A program made the translations under genes and the position numbers. A stretch of DNA of 64,000 nt from Phaeobacter bryozoorum. Its GTDB lineage: Bacteria; Pseudomonadota; Alphaproteobacteria; Rhodobacterales; Rhodobacteraceae. Positions 51,595-60,656 of the stretch are shown here, one piece after another (within the stretch, counting starts at the first letter, position 1; every line of letters begins with the position of its first letter). The notes under the pieces are model-generated. The model worked only from the letters and a program-made list of their open reading frames with translations. It was not told the origin of the DNA and did not search any database. The stretch lies in NCBI RefSeq assembly GCF_041893525.1, contig NZ_CP169068.1; one strand, 5' to 3'.

Positions 51595-52385
51595 CAGGTA
51601 TCCTTGTCACGAATGCGCAGCTGAATGGGCGCATAGGTCTCGCTCTGTCGCAGCTCCAGCCGGCCTTCTTTCACCAGTTGCAGCGAGGCGGCAAAGGTGG
51701 AGGCGGTGGCGGAGCGGCGTTTCATCGGGTCGGAGTGCCAGCCATCGGGCAGATAGGTCAGCATATCGGTCCAGCTGCCGGTGTAGCCGATCAGGTGGCG
51801 CATCCGTTCCAGCGCCGCCTCCATGGTAAAGATCGCCTCGCGGTCCAGCACGAAGGGGCGGAAATCATCGCGGGTGCGGATCCGGGCATAGGCCTGCATC
51901 AGGTCCAGGAGATTGGCCGAATAGCTGACGGTGCGGATGCGGGTCACATCCTCACCCTGACCACGGGCAAAGAAGTTGCGGCCCAGCTGATCGCGCGCCA
52001 TCAGCCGCGCCGCGCTGTCGCGCATGGCCTGAAGCCGCTCCAGCTGGAAGGCCAGATGCGCCGCCAGCTCCTCACCGGAGGGGCCGTCCTCCGTCGGGTC
52101 GGGCGGCAGCAGCAGGCGGGATTTCAGATAGGCAAGCCAGGCCGCCATGACCAGATAATCGGCGGCCAGTTCGATACGCAGCTCATGGGCCTTTTCCACG
52201 AAACTGAGGTATTGGCGCGCCAGTTCCAGCACCGAAATGCGGCGCAGGTCGACCTTTTGCGTGCGCGAGAGCGACAAGAGCACGTCCAGCGGCCCCTCGT
52301 AGCCGTCAACGTCCACGATCAATGCTTCGGCCGCGAGCCGCTCCTCGACGCTGGTCGCGTCGTCGTCAAACAAAGTGTCAGCCAT
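51594..52385 (-). CDS. scpA: Segregation and condensation protein A
   Basis: The 263-residue kleisin has the N-terminal 'VDVDGYEGPLDVLLSLSRTQKVDLRRISVLELARQYL' region (about 23-60), 'AADYLVMAAWLAYLKSRLLLP' (about 78-98) and a C-terminal winged helix ending 'GRLELRQSETYAPIQLR'. It bridges Smc heads with ScpB. It overlaps both nagZ (eight bases) upstream and scpB downstream, forming a tight operon. Confidence 0.95.
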   Translation of the reverse strand: MADTLFDDDATSVEERLAAEALIVDVDGYEGPLDVLLSLSRTQKVDLRRISVLELARQYLSFVEKAHELRIELAADYLVMAAWLAYLKSRLLLPPDPTEDGPSGEELAAHLAFQLERLQAMRDSAARLMARDQLGRNFFARGQGEDVTRIRTVSYSANLLDLMQAYARIRTRDDFRPFVLDREAIFTMEAALERMRHLIGYTGSWTDMLTYLPDGWHSDPMKRRSATASTFAASLQLVKEGRLELRQSETYAPIQLRIRDKDT

Positions 52386-53382
52386 ATACCTGTCCGCCCA
52401 TGAGGGCTGATAGTTCGGCCTCGGCCGCGGTTATGTCAAGCGGGGCCGGAGCGCGGCGGGCGGCCTCGGCCTGTTCGGCGCGGGCCTGTGCAGCCACGCT
52501 CATCTGGCCCGAAGCCTCCGCCACCGCGGCGCGCTCATCCAGCGGGGCGTTGCAGAACAGGACCACATCGCAGCCTGCCGCCAGCGTGTCGCGGGCGATA
52601 TCCTGCGGTGTGCCGCTCAGCGCCTTCATCGAGATGTCATCGCTCATGATCAGCCCGTCAAAACCGATGTCGGTGCGGATCATCTGCATGACGCGGGGCG
52701 ACAGGGTGGCGGGGCGGCTGTCCAGCGCCTCATAGACCAGATGGGCGGTCATCCCCATCGGCAGGTCATTCAGCGCGGCAAAGGCGGCAAAATCCGAGCC
52801 GGTCAGCTGATCCAGCGGCGCGCTGATGCGGGGCAGGTCCTTGTGGCTGTCCAGCGTCGCGCGGCCATGGCCGGGGATATGTTTCACCACCGGCACGACG
52901 CCGCCATCCAGCAGGCCGTCGGCGGTGGCGCGGGCGCGGCGCACCACCGCCGCCAGATCGCTGCCGTAACAGCGGTTCTGGAGAAACGGGTGGGTATCGG
53001 GACCGGCCACATCGGCCAGCGGTGCGCAGTTGCTGTCGATGCCCAGCCCGCGCAGCTCCTCCGCGATCAGGCGGGCGCGCAGATACATGGCGCGATCCGC
53101 CCCTGCCCCGGCAGCCGCCGCGTGATCCAGCGCGGGCCGCCACTGGCGTGCCAGCGGCGGGCGCAGGCGCTGCACGCGGCCGCCCTCCTGATCTATGGTG
53201 ATCAGACAGTTCCGGCCAACCGCCTCGCGCAGTTCATCACAGAGCGCGCGGGTCTGCTCGGCGCTGTCGATATTGCGGGCAAACAGGATGAAGCCAAAGG
53301 GATTGGCGCGGGCGAACAGCGCCTTTTCGGCGGCGCTGAGACGCAGACCTTCGGCATCTAGAATTGTGGCTCCGTAACGCAT
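52378..53382 (-). CDS. nagZ: Beta-N-acetylhexosaminidase NagZ
   Basis: The 334-residue GH3 enzyme has 'ITIDQEGGRVQRL' (about residues 60-72), 'KHIPGHGRATLDSHKDLP' with the catalytic His (about 160-178) and the nucleophile Asp in 'LIMSDDISMKAL' (about 245). It is single-domain and lacks a signal peptide, as expected for cytosolic NagZ, which removes GlcNAc from anhydro-muropeptides in cell-wall recycling. It leads into scpA with an eight-base overlap. AnmK, the later enzyme of the same pathway, is also in this window. Confidence 0.95.
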   Translation of the reverse strand: MRYGATILDAEGLRLSAAEKALFARANPFGFILFARNIDSAEQTRALCDELREAVGRNCLITIDQEGGRVQRLRPPLARQWRPALDHAAAAGAGADRAMYLRARLIAEELRGLGIDSNCAPLADVAGPDTHPFLQNRCYGSDLAAVVRRARATADGLLDGGVVPVVKHIPGHGRATLDSHKDLPRISAPLDQLTGSDFAAFAALNDLPMGMTAHLVYEALDSRPATLSPRVMQMIRTDIGFDGLIMSDDISMKALSGTPQDIARDTLAAGCDVVLFCNAPLDERAAVAEASGQMSVAAQARAEQAEAARRAPAPLDITAAEAELSALMGGQVYG

Positions 53383-53484
53383 TGCGATCCTCTTGTGCTG
53401 GGGCGCTGATACACCAGTGTCGGGGGCGGCGCCATGGCCGGATGGGTCAAACTGGCAGCAGTTTGCCGGATGGAAAACGACAAA

Positions 53485-53504
53485 CGCCCGGCTGGAGCCG
53501 GGCG
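53485..53504 (-). terminator. Stem-loop after the SPOR-domain gene
   Basis: CGCCCGGC (53485-53492) and GCCGGGCG (53497-53504) form a tight hairpin with a four-base loop. On the minus strand it follows the SPOR gene stop by about 28 bases and leads into GTTTGTCGTTTT, a usable terminator tract. Confidence 0.7.
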
Positions 53505-53531
53505 CGGAGGTGTCGGGGGGAGGCCCATGTC

Positions 53532-54896
53532 CTAGCGGGTGGTCACGGGGATACAGTCGGCGTTGCCTGCCACCAGAGCGGAGCAGAAACGGCGCGCATC
53601 GGAGAGGTCGTCAAAGCCCATCGCGCGCAGGCGGTAGAAGGTGCGACCTCCGCTTTCCGCCTTTTGGATCACCCGTTTCTTGCCTTCCAGATAATCGGCG
53701 AAGCGTCCGTGGATGCGATCCCATTCGGCGCGCGCGACCTCGGCGCTTTCATAGGCGCCGAGCTGGGCCAGACGGGTGCCTGCGGGCAGGCTGTCGGGCG
53801 AGACATCCTGCGTGGTTTGCGCCACCGGCGCAGACGCTGTGGCGCGGCTTGGTGAAAAACGGGCGGGCCGCGCGGCGGGGCGCAGCGAGACGCGCACACC
53901 GGGGGCATTGCGCAGGGCTGCATTTGGCGCGGGCGCCACGGCCGCGACGCTCACGGCCTGTAGGGGTTGTGGCTGGACGATGGCCGGGGCTGTGGCGGAA
54001 GCCGACAGCTGTTCGGCGCCGCGCAGGGTCTCCTCCCCCAGAGGGGCGAAATCCTCGGTCAGCTCAGCCACCAGCGCGTCGATATCGCCGCCCTGATAGG
54101 CCGCGACCGCTTCGCTGGAGAGCCTGCCTGTATCGGCATTGGCCGCCGCAGCGGCATCAGCCGCGCCATCGCGGGTGTCGTTGATCCGCGCAGCACCGGT
54201 GGTGAGCGCCGCCTGCATGGGCTGGTCATCCTCGGTCAGCTCCACGTCCTGCGGCGCCAGTGTCAGCCGGTCGGCGGGAGTTTCGACATTGCCATTGGCG
54301 GCAACCGCATTGACGGCAAGCCCCTGATGATCGGCGGGCAGGCCGCCGGGGTTCTCGGGCTGCACCCGCAGCGGGCCTTCGACGGCGCGCACGACCGGCA
54401 CGCCGCTGACATCGCGGGAAATCAGCTGGTAGCCCCAGAGACCGATGCCTGCGACCAATGCAAGCGAGGCCACGGCGCCAAGGACGCTGAACGCCTTGCT
54501 GAGGCCGGCGCGACCGGCCCCTGCCGTTTCCGGGCTAAATCCGTAGTCATCGTAGCGATGCCCCTGACCGGTGCCCGGCCCGCTATAGGCGTCCTGCGCG
54601 GAGGCACCATAGCTGGGCGCTGGCTGCTGATAGGGGCTGTAGGACTGCGCGCCTTGTCCGGGGGATGTATGGGGCTGCGCAAAATAGCCGCCCGCTGCCG
54701 GCTGCTGGGCCTGTGGCGCGGCGGCCGATGTCTGCGGATCGAATCCGAAGGGGTGTTTGGGCTGCGGATAGGGCAGATGCGCATCGGCAAAGGAAGGCTC
54801 CTGCCGGGTGCCCTGTGTTTCAGTGGCGGAGGCCGAAGAACGGTCCCCACCATTGGAATACGACTGGCCGTGACCTGCCTGCGTAAAATACGCCAT
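53532..54896 (-). CDS. SPOR-domain cell-envelope protein
   Basis: The 454-residue protein has a disordered Gln/Pro/Tyr-rich cytoplasmic part (residues 1-125), one transmembrane helix ('AFSVLGAVASLALVAGIGLWGYQLI', about 135-160), a long Ala-rich periplasmic linker and a C-terminal SPOR domain (about 375-454: 'RLAQLGAYESAEVARAEWDRI' then 'AESGGRTFYRLRAMGFDDLSDARRFC'). SPOR domains bind denuded septal peptidoglycan, so a cell-division role is likely. ATG 54896 has GAGGCGG upstream. It lies between argS and nagZ, its usual place in this group. Confidence 0.92.
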   Translation of the reverse strand: MAYFTQAGHGQSYSNGGDRSSASATETQGTRQEPSFADAHLPYPQPKHPFGFDPQTSAAAPQAQQPAAGGYFAQPHTSPGQGAQSYSPYQQPAPSYGASAQDAYSGPGTGQGHRYDDYGFSPETAGAGRAGLSKAFSVLGAVASLALVAGIGLWGYQLISRDVSGVPVVRAVEGPLRVQPENPGGLPADHQGLAVNAVAANGNVETPADRLTLAPQDVELTEDDQPMQAALTTGAARINDTRDGAADAAAAANADTGRLSSEAVAAYQGGDIDALVAELTEDFAPLGEETLRGAEQLSASATAPAIVQPQPLQAVSVAAVAPAPNAALRNAPGVRVSLRPAARPARFSPSRATASAPVAQTTQDVSPDSLPAGTRLAQLGAYESAEVARAEWDRIHGRFADYLEGKKRVIQKAESGGRTFYRLRAMGFDDLSDARRFCSALVAGNADCIPVTTR

Positions 54897-54988
54897 TTCC
54901 GCCTCACTGCCCGCAGACGGCACGCAATGCGCCGATCCGGGTTTCTACTTGATGATCTGCCTCGATCCGGCGGCCTGGGCGATTTTAG

Positions 54989-56734
54989 CTATCGCATCTC
55001 CTGCGCCGGTGTGACCCCAAGAATACCAAGACCGGCAGAAATGACAATGGAAACGGACTTGGCCAGTGCCATTTTTGCATGTGTTGCAGATGGGTTGCTC
55101 TCGTTAACAAAACGTAAACCTTCGTTGGTTTTGCCAAGGTGATACAGCCCGTGCAGTTCCGAGGCGAGATCATAGAGATAGAAGGCAACCCGGTGCGGCT
55201 CGTGGGTGCGGGCGGCGATTTCCACCTGACGTGGCCATTCGGCCAGCTTCTTGGCCACCGCCAGCTGGGCGGAATTGTCCAGAAGCGACAGGTCGGCCGC
55301 GGCCAGCGTGGCCTCGTCGGTCGCAATCCCGGCCTCTGCCGCCTTGCGCAGGGTCGAGCAGATCCGCGCATTGGCGTATTGCACATAGAACACCGGGTTG
55401 TCCTTGGACTGCTCCAGCGCCTTGTCGAGGTCGAAATCGAAACCCTGATCGTTCTTGCGCGTCAGCAGCATGAAACGGGTGACATCGGCGCCGACGGCAT
55501 CGACCACATCGCGCAGGGTAACAAAGGTCCCTGCCCGTTTGGACATCTTGAATTCCTGACCGTCCTTGAACAGCTTCACCAGCTGGCACAGCTTGATATC
55601 CAGCGGCACCCGGCCATCGGACAGCGCCGAAACCGCCGCCTTCATCCGTTTGACATAGCCGCCGTGGTCGGCGCCGAAAATGTCGATCAGCTCGTCAAAG
55701 CCGCGCTCAACCTTATCGTAGTGATAGGCGATGTCGGGCGCGAAATAGGTCCAGGAACCATCGGATTTCTTCACTGCCCGGTCAACGTCGTCGCCGTGAT
55801 CAGTGGATTTGAACAAGGTCTGTTCGCGCGGCTCCCAATCGTCGGGTTTCTTGCCCTTCGGCGGTTCCAGCACGCCTTGATAGATCAGCCCCTTGGCGTC
55901 CAGCTCTTTCAGAGCGGCCTCGATCTTGCCGGTGCCGTAGAGGGATTTTTCCGAGTAGAACACATCCATCTCGATGCCAAGCTGGGCCAGATCCTCGCGG
56001 ATCAGCTGCATCATCGCATCGGTTGCGAATTCGCGCACCTCGGCCAGCCAGACATCTTCGCCCTGGTCGACATAGGCATCGCCCACCTTGTCCTTCAGCG
56101 CCTGCCCGACGGGAACCAGATAGTCGCCCGGATAGGTGCCATCGGCAAAGGCCACGTCCTGCCCGTGTGCCTCGAGGTAGCGCAGGTAGACAGAGCGCGC
56201 CAGCACATCGACCTGACCGCCGCCGTCATTGATGTAATATTCGCGGGTGACGTCATAGCCGGCATAGGCCAGGAGCGCCGCCAGCGCATCGCCGAAGACC
56301 GCGCCGCGGGTGTGACCCACATGCAGCGGGCCGGTCGGGTTGGCGGAGACATATTCCACGTTCACCCGCTTGCCCGCGCCGACGTCCGAGCGGCCGAAAT
56401 CCGTGCCTGCGTCCAGGACCGATTTCAGCACGCCCTGCCAGATGCCCGGAGCCAGCCGCAGGTTCAGGAAGCCTGGGCCTGCGACCTCAGCACTGGCGAT
56501 CCGATCGTCCGCGGCCAGCTTCGCCGCCAGCGCCTCGGCGATGTCGCGCGGCTTCATCCTGGCGGGCTTGGCCAGCACCATCGCCGCATTGGTCGCCATG
56601 TCGCCATGGGCGGCATCGCGCGGCGGCTCCACCGCCACATTGGCAAAATCGAGCCCTTCGGGCAGCGCGCCCTCGCCGGTCATGGCGGTCAGGCTGTCGA
56701 TCACGAGCGAGCGGATATCGGTAAAGAGGTTCAT
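54989..56734 (-). CDS. argS: Arginine--tRNA ligase
   Basis: The 581-residue class I synthetase has an N-terminal Add1 domain, the HIGH-type 'NPTGPLHVGHTRGA' (about residues 130-143), the KMSKS-type 'FKMSKRAGTF' (about 390) and a C-terminal DALR anticodon-binding domain ending 'LGILGVTPAQEM'. Length and order are normal. On the minus strand it is preceded by a 10-bp-arm inverted repeat (56831-56864) and followed 92 bases later by the SPOR gene. Confidence 0.97.
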   Translation of the reverse strand: MNLFTDIRSLVIDSLTAMTGEGALPEGLDFANVAVEPPRDAAHGDMATNAAMVLAKPARMKPRDIAEALAAKLAADDRIASAEVAGPGFLNLRLAPGIWQGVLKSVLDAGTDFGRSDVGAGKRVNVEYVSANPTGPLHVGHTRGAVFGDALAALLAYAGYDVTREYYINDGGGQVDVLARSVYLRYLEAHGQDVAFADGTYPGDYLVPVGQALKDKVGDAYVDQGEDVWLAEVREFATDAMMQLIREDLAQLGIEMDVFYSEKSLYGTGKIEAALKELDAKGLIYQGVLEPPKGKKPDDWEPREQTLFKSTDHGDDVDRAVKKSDGSWTYFAPDIAYHYDKVERGFDELIDIFGADHGGYVKRMKAAVSALSDGRVPLDIKLCQLVKLFKDGQEFKMSKRAGTFVTLRDVVDAVGADVTRFMLLTRKNDQGFDFDLDKALEQSKDNPVFYVQYANARICSTLRKAAEAGIATDEATLAAADLSLLDNSAQLAVAKKLAEWPRQVEIAARTHEPHRVAFYLYDLASELHGLYHLGKTNEGLRFVNESNPSATHAKMALAKSVSIVISAGLGILGVTPAQEMR

Positions 56735-56830
56735 ATCTGGCGTCCCAACTGTTCAGCACAGCGGATACCGGGGGCGGCAGGAAGGGTCAACAGGATTGCA
56801 GAACCCATCACCATCAGCAGCCGGAGCGCC

Positions 56831-56864
56831 CCGGAGAATTCCCGTTTCCCGGTCAATTCTCCGG
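56831..56864. promoter_or_regulatory. Inverted repeat upstream of argS
   Basis: CCGGAGAATT (56831-56840) and AATTCTCCGG (56855-56864) are exact reverse complements with a 14-base spacer. The site lies between the YciI-like stop and the argS start on the minus strand. It may be a transcript-end hairpin of the YciI-like gene or an operator of argS; there is no T-run. Confidence 0.45.
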
Positions 56865-56938
56865 GTGAAGAAAATTGCGCGCGGGGCGAGGTTACGCGAT
56901 ATGCGCACCAAGGCGCGGCAGGTCAGGCAACCGGTACA

Positions 56939-57238
56939 TCACGGGCCGGGCAGACGGCCCCATCTGGTGATCTGATACCGGCGCAGCGAGGCGACATAAT
57001 AGGGGTCGCGCAGAATCAGACGCTCAACCTCATCGCGGCTGGCCGCCTCGACATTCCAGATCGCCCCCGGAAAATCCTGCTCGGGCCGCATCGCCAATGC
57101 GCCGCCGATCTGCAATTCGGGATGGGCGCGTACATATGCGATATGCGCATCCCGGCGCGGGCGATCCGCGCGGATCCGCGCCATCTCTGGCGCATCCTGA
57201 AAGGTCACGGTCCAATGCGTCATGCCATTGCTTGCCAT
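56939..57238 (-). CDS. YciI-like protein
   Basis: The 99-residue protein fits the YciI/YCII family: 'HWTVTFQDAPEMARIRADRPRRDAHIAYVRAH' (conserved His and Asp, about residues 8-38), 'IGGALAM' and 'IWNVEAASRDEVERLILRDPYYVASLRRYQI'. Family members are small ferredoxin-like proteins, some with dehalogenase-like or hydrolase activity; function here is unknown. ATG 57238 has AGAGG five bases upstream and is preferred to later Met codons. Confidence 0.88.
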   Translation of the reverse strand: MASNGMTHWTVTFQDAPEMARIRADRPRRDAHIAYVRAHPELQIGGALAMRPEQDFPGAIWNVEAASRDEVERLILRDPYYVASLRRYQITRWGRLPGP

Positions 57239-57359
57239 GGCGGCCTCTTGCATCTGCGATTGCGGTTCTGGGCGTCTGCCCCATGAAACCGCATCGGACC
57301 TGCCTCAGGATAGTGCCAGTTGGCGTCAGCGTTACCGCCAGTCGCAGCGCAGCCCGCGC

Positions 57360-58541
57360 CTATTGCCCGGCTTGCAGATCCGCCGCAGCGGCAGCGGCCT
57401 CAGCGGGGAACAGGCGGCGGTGCTCCTGCAATGCAAAGCGGTCGGTCATGCCTGCGATGTAATCCGACACGATCCGGGCCAGAGCGGTTTCATCAGCGGC
57501 GGCGGCGATATCGCCCTGCCAGCGCGCGGGCATCTCTGCCGGATGGTTGAGGAAATGCGGAAACAGCGCCTCCACCACCTTGGAGACCTCAGCGCGTTTG
57601 CGCATCACGCTGGGCGCGCGGTACATGCGGGTGAAGAGAAAGGCGCGGATTTCCTTCAGGTCAGCCCAGAGCGCATCGGAGAACACCACCACGGGCGCGC
57701 CCAGGGCACGCACATCCTCGACGCTTTGCGCGCCGCTGGCAGCAAGACGGGCGCGGGCGCCGTCGATCACATCGCTGACCATCACGCCAAAGACCCGCCG
57801 CAGCGCCTCATGCCGGCGGCGGCGCGCGTCAAGGCCGGGATAACGGCGATCCACCGCCTGATAGGCCGGACCGATCACCGGCAGCTCGGCAATATCGGCA
57901 TCGGTGAACAGCCCGGCGCGCAGACCGTCGTGCAGGTCGTGGTTGTTATAGGCGATGTCATCGGCCAAGGCCGCAACCTGCGCCTCGGCGCTGGCATGGG
58001 TGTGCAGCTCCAGATCCAGCGCCGCATTGCATTCGGCCAGCGCCCAGGGCAGATCGCCCACAACCGGACCATTATGTTTGGCAATCGCCTCAAGGGTTTC
58101 CCAGGTGAGATTCAGCCCGTCGAATTCGGCGTAATGCCGTTCCAGCGAGGTGACGATGCGGATGGCCTGCGCATTGTGATCAAAGCCACCATAGGGGGCC
58201 ATCAGCGCATGCAGAGCATCCTCGCCGGTGTGGCCGAAGGGCGTGTGCCCCAGATCATGCGCCAGCGCCACCGCCTCGGTCAGCTCCTGATTGAGCCGAA
58301 GTGCGCCCGCTATGGTCCGCGCCACCTGCCCCACCTCGATCGAATGGGTGAGCCGGGTGCGATAATTGTCGCCTTCATGTTCGACAAAGACCTGGGTTTT
58401 GTGTTTCAGCCTGCGAAAGGCGCTGGCGTGGATGATCCGGTCACGGTCGCGCTGATAGGGGGAGCGGAAACTGCTTTCTTCTTCGGGGACTTGGCGGCCA
58501 CGGCTACGGTCGGGCATGGTCGCATAAGGCGCGTAGGTCAC
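57360..58541 (-). CDS. dgt: dGTP triphosphohydrolase-like HD protein
   Basis: The 393-residue HD-domain protein has the metal His in 'RTRLTHSIEV' (about residue 66), 'ALAHDLGHTPFGHTGED' (about 92-108) and the later Asp in 'LADDIAYNNHDLHDG' (about 192-206). This is the shorter type-2 dNTPase, which hydrolyses dNTPs to nucleosides and triphosphate. The start is GTG 58541 with GGGGA upstream. It is divergent from the Fe-S carrier gene. Confidence 0.93.
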   Translation of the reverse strand: MTYAPYATMPDRSRGRQVPEEESSFRSPYQRDRDRIIHASAFRRLKHKTQVFVEHEGDNYRTRLTHSIEVGQVARTIAGALRLNQELTEAVALAHDLGHTPFGHTGEDALHALMAPYGGFDHNAQAIRIVTSLERHYAEFDGLNLTWETLEAIAKHNGPVVGDLPWALAECNAALDLELHTHASAEAQVAALADDIAYNNHDLHDGLRAGLFTDADIAELPVIGPAYQAVDRRYPGLDARRRRHEALRRVFGVMVSDVIDGARARLAASGAQSVEDVRALGAPVVVFSDALWADLKEIRAFLFTRMYRAPSVMRKRAEVSKVVEALFPHFLNHPAEMPARWQGDIAAAADETALARIVSDYIAGMTDRFALQEHRRLFPAEAAAAAADLQAGQ

Positions 58542-58640
58542 TAATCTTTTCCCCAGTCAATCTTGTCCCTGTGGCGTCACCTTTCTATATTATGAACTCA
58601 GCTGCAACACGGCAGTGATCACCGTATTGGGAGACCAGAG

Positions 58641-58964
58641 ATGCAATTGCCTCCAAAAGTGACCGAGCGCGCCTTTGCCCGGCTGGCCGAAATCGGCGCG
58701 GCCGATCAGGGTCAGGCGCTGCGCGTGGCTGTCGAAGGCGGCGGCTGTTCCGGGTTTCAGTACGAAATTGCACTGGATGCCCCGCAGGCCGATGACCTGA
58801 TCCTTGAGGGTCAGGGGCAGAAGGTGGTGGTGGATGAGGTCTCGCTGCCCTTTCTGGAAAACGCGGTGATCGACTTTACCGAAGAGCTGATTGGCGCGCG
58901 GTTTGTGATCAACAACCCCAATGCCACCTCAAGCTGCGGCTGCGGCACCTCGTTTTCGATGTAA
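58641..58964 (+). CDS. erpA: Iron-sulfur cluster carrier (ErpA/IscA type)
   Basis: The 107-residue A-type carrier shows its three conserved Cys: 'GGGCSGFQYEIALD' (about residue 36) and 'SSCGCGTSFS' (about 100-102). It receives clusters from the SUF/ISC machinery and passes them to apo-enzymes. The 'VVVDEVSLPFLENAVIDFTEELIGARFVINNPN' segment is typical of ErpA. It stands alone, divergent from dgt. Confidence 0.93.
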   Translation: MQLPPKVTERAFARLAEIGAADQGQALRVAVEGGGCSGFQYEIALDAPQADDLILEGQGQKVVVDEVSLPFLENAVIDFTEELIGARFVINNPNATSSCGCGTSFSM

Positions 58965-59096
58965 AACGCCCGCAGGGGCTGCATGACCATCGGTTTGCAC
59001 TAAGTGATGCTGGCCGCGCGGTGCCCTGCGGACCAGATCCGTGATCTGCTGCCATATGGCCGGAGCGTCGCCGCTAAACGGGCTGGCGCGTTTTGA

Positions 59097-60326
59097 TCAC
59101 GGCGACAGGCTGAGCCCCCCTGCCCCGATCCGTCGATATCGGGCGTGACAGTCCCCCGCCCTGCTGAAGATCTGCCAGAACGCCTCGAATGCGGGGGTGC
59201 TGTTTTGCAGGTTCCGCAACTGTTTGCGGGCGTCGGGACCGGAGTGCGCCGCCATATGGCTGAGGGCATCCTGCCAGAGTGCGGGTGCTGTCCGGCCGGG
59301 TCCAGCGCCTGCCTCCATCAGCCAGACCGACAGCGGCGCCAGCAGACTGCGGGTGGCGGGGGCGGCGATATGCAGGGCCTGCCCGGCGCCTGCGGGGAGC
59401 CGGCAGGCGGGCTCGGCTTTCCGGCCCACCGCAGTTACCTGCTGCCACCACAGCGTAACGAAACAAGCGTGATAGCCATCCATGCGCCCGTCAAACCCGT
59501 CTGGTGTCAGGGTAAACTGCGCGGTCGCGTGGCTGAGCAGCTGCTCCCAATAGGGCGGAGGCGTCGCGCCGGCATAGCGCAGGGCAATGCAGATCTCGGC
59601 CAACAGGTCCAGATCCTGATCAAGGCAGGCCAACAGCCCGGCGTAGGTCAGGCTTTGCAGGGCGCGGGCGTCCAGCCCCGGATCCCGGCGCCCGTAATCG
59701 GAGAGGTAGAACACGATATGGGTCAGCTCGTAGGCAGCCTTGCGATTGGGAATCGCAAAGGTCGCGCTGCGGCGGGTGAAACGGCGCAGCCGGTCCGCAA
59801 GCCCAGGATCAACCGGCAGCGCAATGCCACGGCGGGCCAGTAACTGCTGTGCCTCAGCGCGTTGCAGATCCGACAGTTCCGCCTCCACGAGACCCTGAGC
59901 CGCGGCCCAATGTGCCAGCTCCGATGCGGCGGCGGGCGTGCCGGTCAGATCTTCGTAGTCGAGGCAGATCGACAGGATAAAGCGATAATATTGCGGGAAA
60001 AACCGCAGTTGGCGCGTGGCGCCGTCACAGAAGGGGCGCAGGGGGGACAGCGCCGCCTCGCCGCCGATCCCCCCTGCGCCTGCCGGTCCCCCGGCCCGCT
60101 GCTGCATCACCCGCAGCAGGCTCAGCAGTTCTGCGTTCTCCTTCAGCCAGTAGACCTCCTGCGGCCGGCGCCGGTGGCAGGCAAAGCTCTCGACCCATGT
60201 TGCAGCCGATGTACCCGGCGCCGTGCCCCGCCGCCCCGGTCCAGAGGGAGGCGGATGGTCGGGCGGGCCATCTGCGGACGCGCGGGTTTCGGCGTCCGGG
60301 ATCTTGAAAGGCAGGATGATGGTCAT
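59097..60326 (-). CDS. Uncharacterised 409-residue protein paired with an FSSGS-repeat peptide
   Basis: I cannot assign a function. The N-terminal 40 residues are Pro/Gly-rich and probably disordered. The rest is mostly helical, with 'CHRRRPQEVYWLKENAELLSLL' (about 50-71), 'LRFFPQYYRFILSICLDYEDLTG' (about 105-128), 'RRSATFAIPNRKAAYELTHIVFYLSDYGRRDPG' (about 190-222) and a second Trp/His-rich block near 265-290. There is no signal peptide or membrane segment. It starts 78 bases after the stop of the repeat-peptide gene on the same strand, so the two look like one operon. It may correspond to one of the DUF families restricted to Rhodobacteraceae (unverified). Confidence 0.8.
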   Translation of the reverse strand: MTIILPFKIPDAETRASADGPPDHPPPSGPGRRGTAPGTSAATWVESFACHRRRPQEVYWLKENAELLSLLRVMQQRAGGPAGAGGIGGEAALSPLRPFCDGATRQLRFFPQYYRFILSICLDYEDLTGTPAAASELAHWAAAQGLVEAELSDLQRAEAQQLLARRGIALPVDPGLADRLRRFTRRSATFAIPNRKAAYELTHIVFYLSDYGRRDPGLDARALQSLTYAGLLACLDQDLDLLAEICIALRYAGATPPPYWEQLLSHATAQFTLTPDGFDGRMDGYHACFVTLWWQQVTAVGRKAEPACRLPAGAGQALHIAAPATRSLLAPLSVWLMEAGAGPGRTAPALWQDALSHMAAHSGPDARKQLRNLQNSTPAFEAFWQIFSRAGDCHARYRRIGAGGLSLSP

Positions 60327-60404
60327 GGTTGAAGCACCAAGTTGGAACGCGCCCTGTGCCCGTCAGCCGTCAGACAGGCTGCCGGGGGGCTGGCTCATCG
60401 CGGC

Positions 60405-60656
60405 TTAGCTGCCGGAGGAGAACAAGCCGGTGGCCGCGCCGGTGGTGGTGGCGCCATCGGCCTGCGGGGCGGAACCGGAGGAGAACAGCGCGGTGCCTGC
60501 GCCCGCAACCAGATTGCCGTCGTCCTCGCGGCAGATCGAACCGGAGGAGAACATCTCGATCCCGTCCCCGGCATGAAGTTCGCCGGTATGAAGCTCCGCC
60601 GCCGCAGGTGTCGACGGCTGTGCAAAGAGGTCGTGGCGCAAGGTTGAAGTGGTCAT
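60405..60656 (-). CDS. Small peptide with three FSSGS repeats
   Basis: The 83-residue product starts at ATG 60656 with GGAG eight bases upstream. Residues 1-34 (MTTSTLRHDLFAQPSTPAAA...) resemble a leader. The remainder has the motif FSSGS three times, 21 and 22 residues apart, each preceded by Met or Leu; the last one is the exact C-terminus. The repeat is also visible as the 13-base sequence CCGGAGGAGAACA on the plus strand at 60412, 60475 and 60541. There is one Cys (in 'SICRED'). This layout is reminiscent of multi-core ribosomal peptide precursors, but no known maturation enzyme adjoins. Confidence 0.75.
   Translation of the reverse strand: MTTSTLRHDLFAQPSTPAAAELHTGELHAGDGIEMFSSGSICREDDGNLVAGAGTALFSSGSAPQADGATTTGAATGLFSSGS
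60412..60553 (-). repeat. Three spaced 13-bp repeats encoding FSSG
   Basis: CCGGAGGAGAACA occurs at 60412-60424, 60475-60487 and 60541-60553 (plus-strand reading), with start-to-start spacing of 63 and 66 bases. All copies are in the same codon phase. Perfect DNA identity, beyond what the amino acids require, suggests recent duplication or selection on the nucleic acid. Confidence 0.85.

Noticed and set aside
55139..57286. 715-codon open frame antisense to argS and the YciI-like gene
   Set aside because: It is the complement of confirmed genes with no ribosome-binding site and no motifs.
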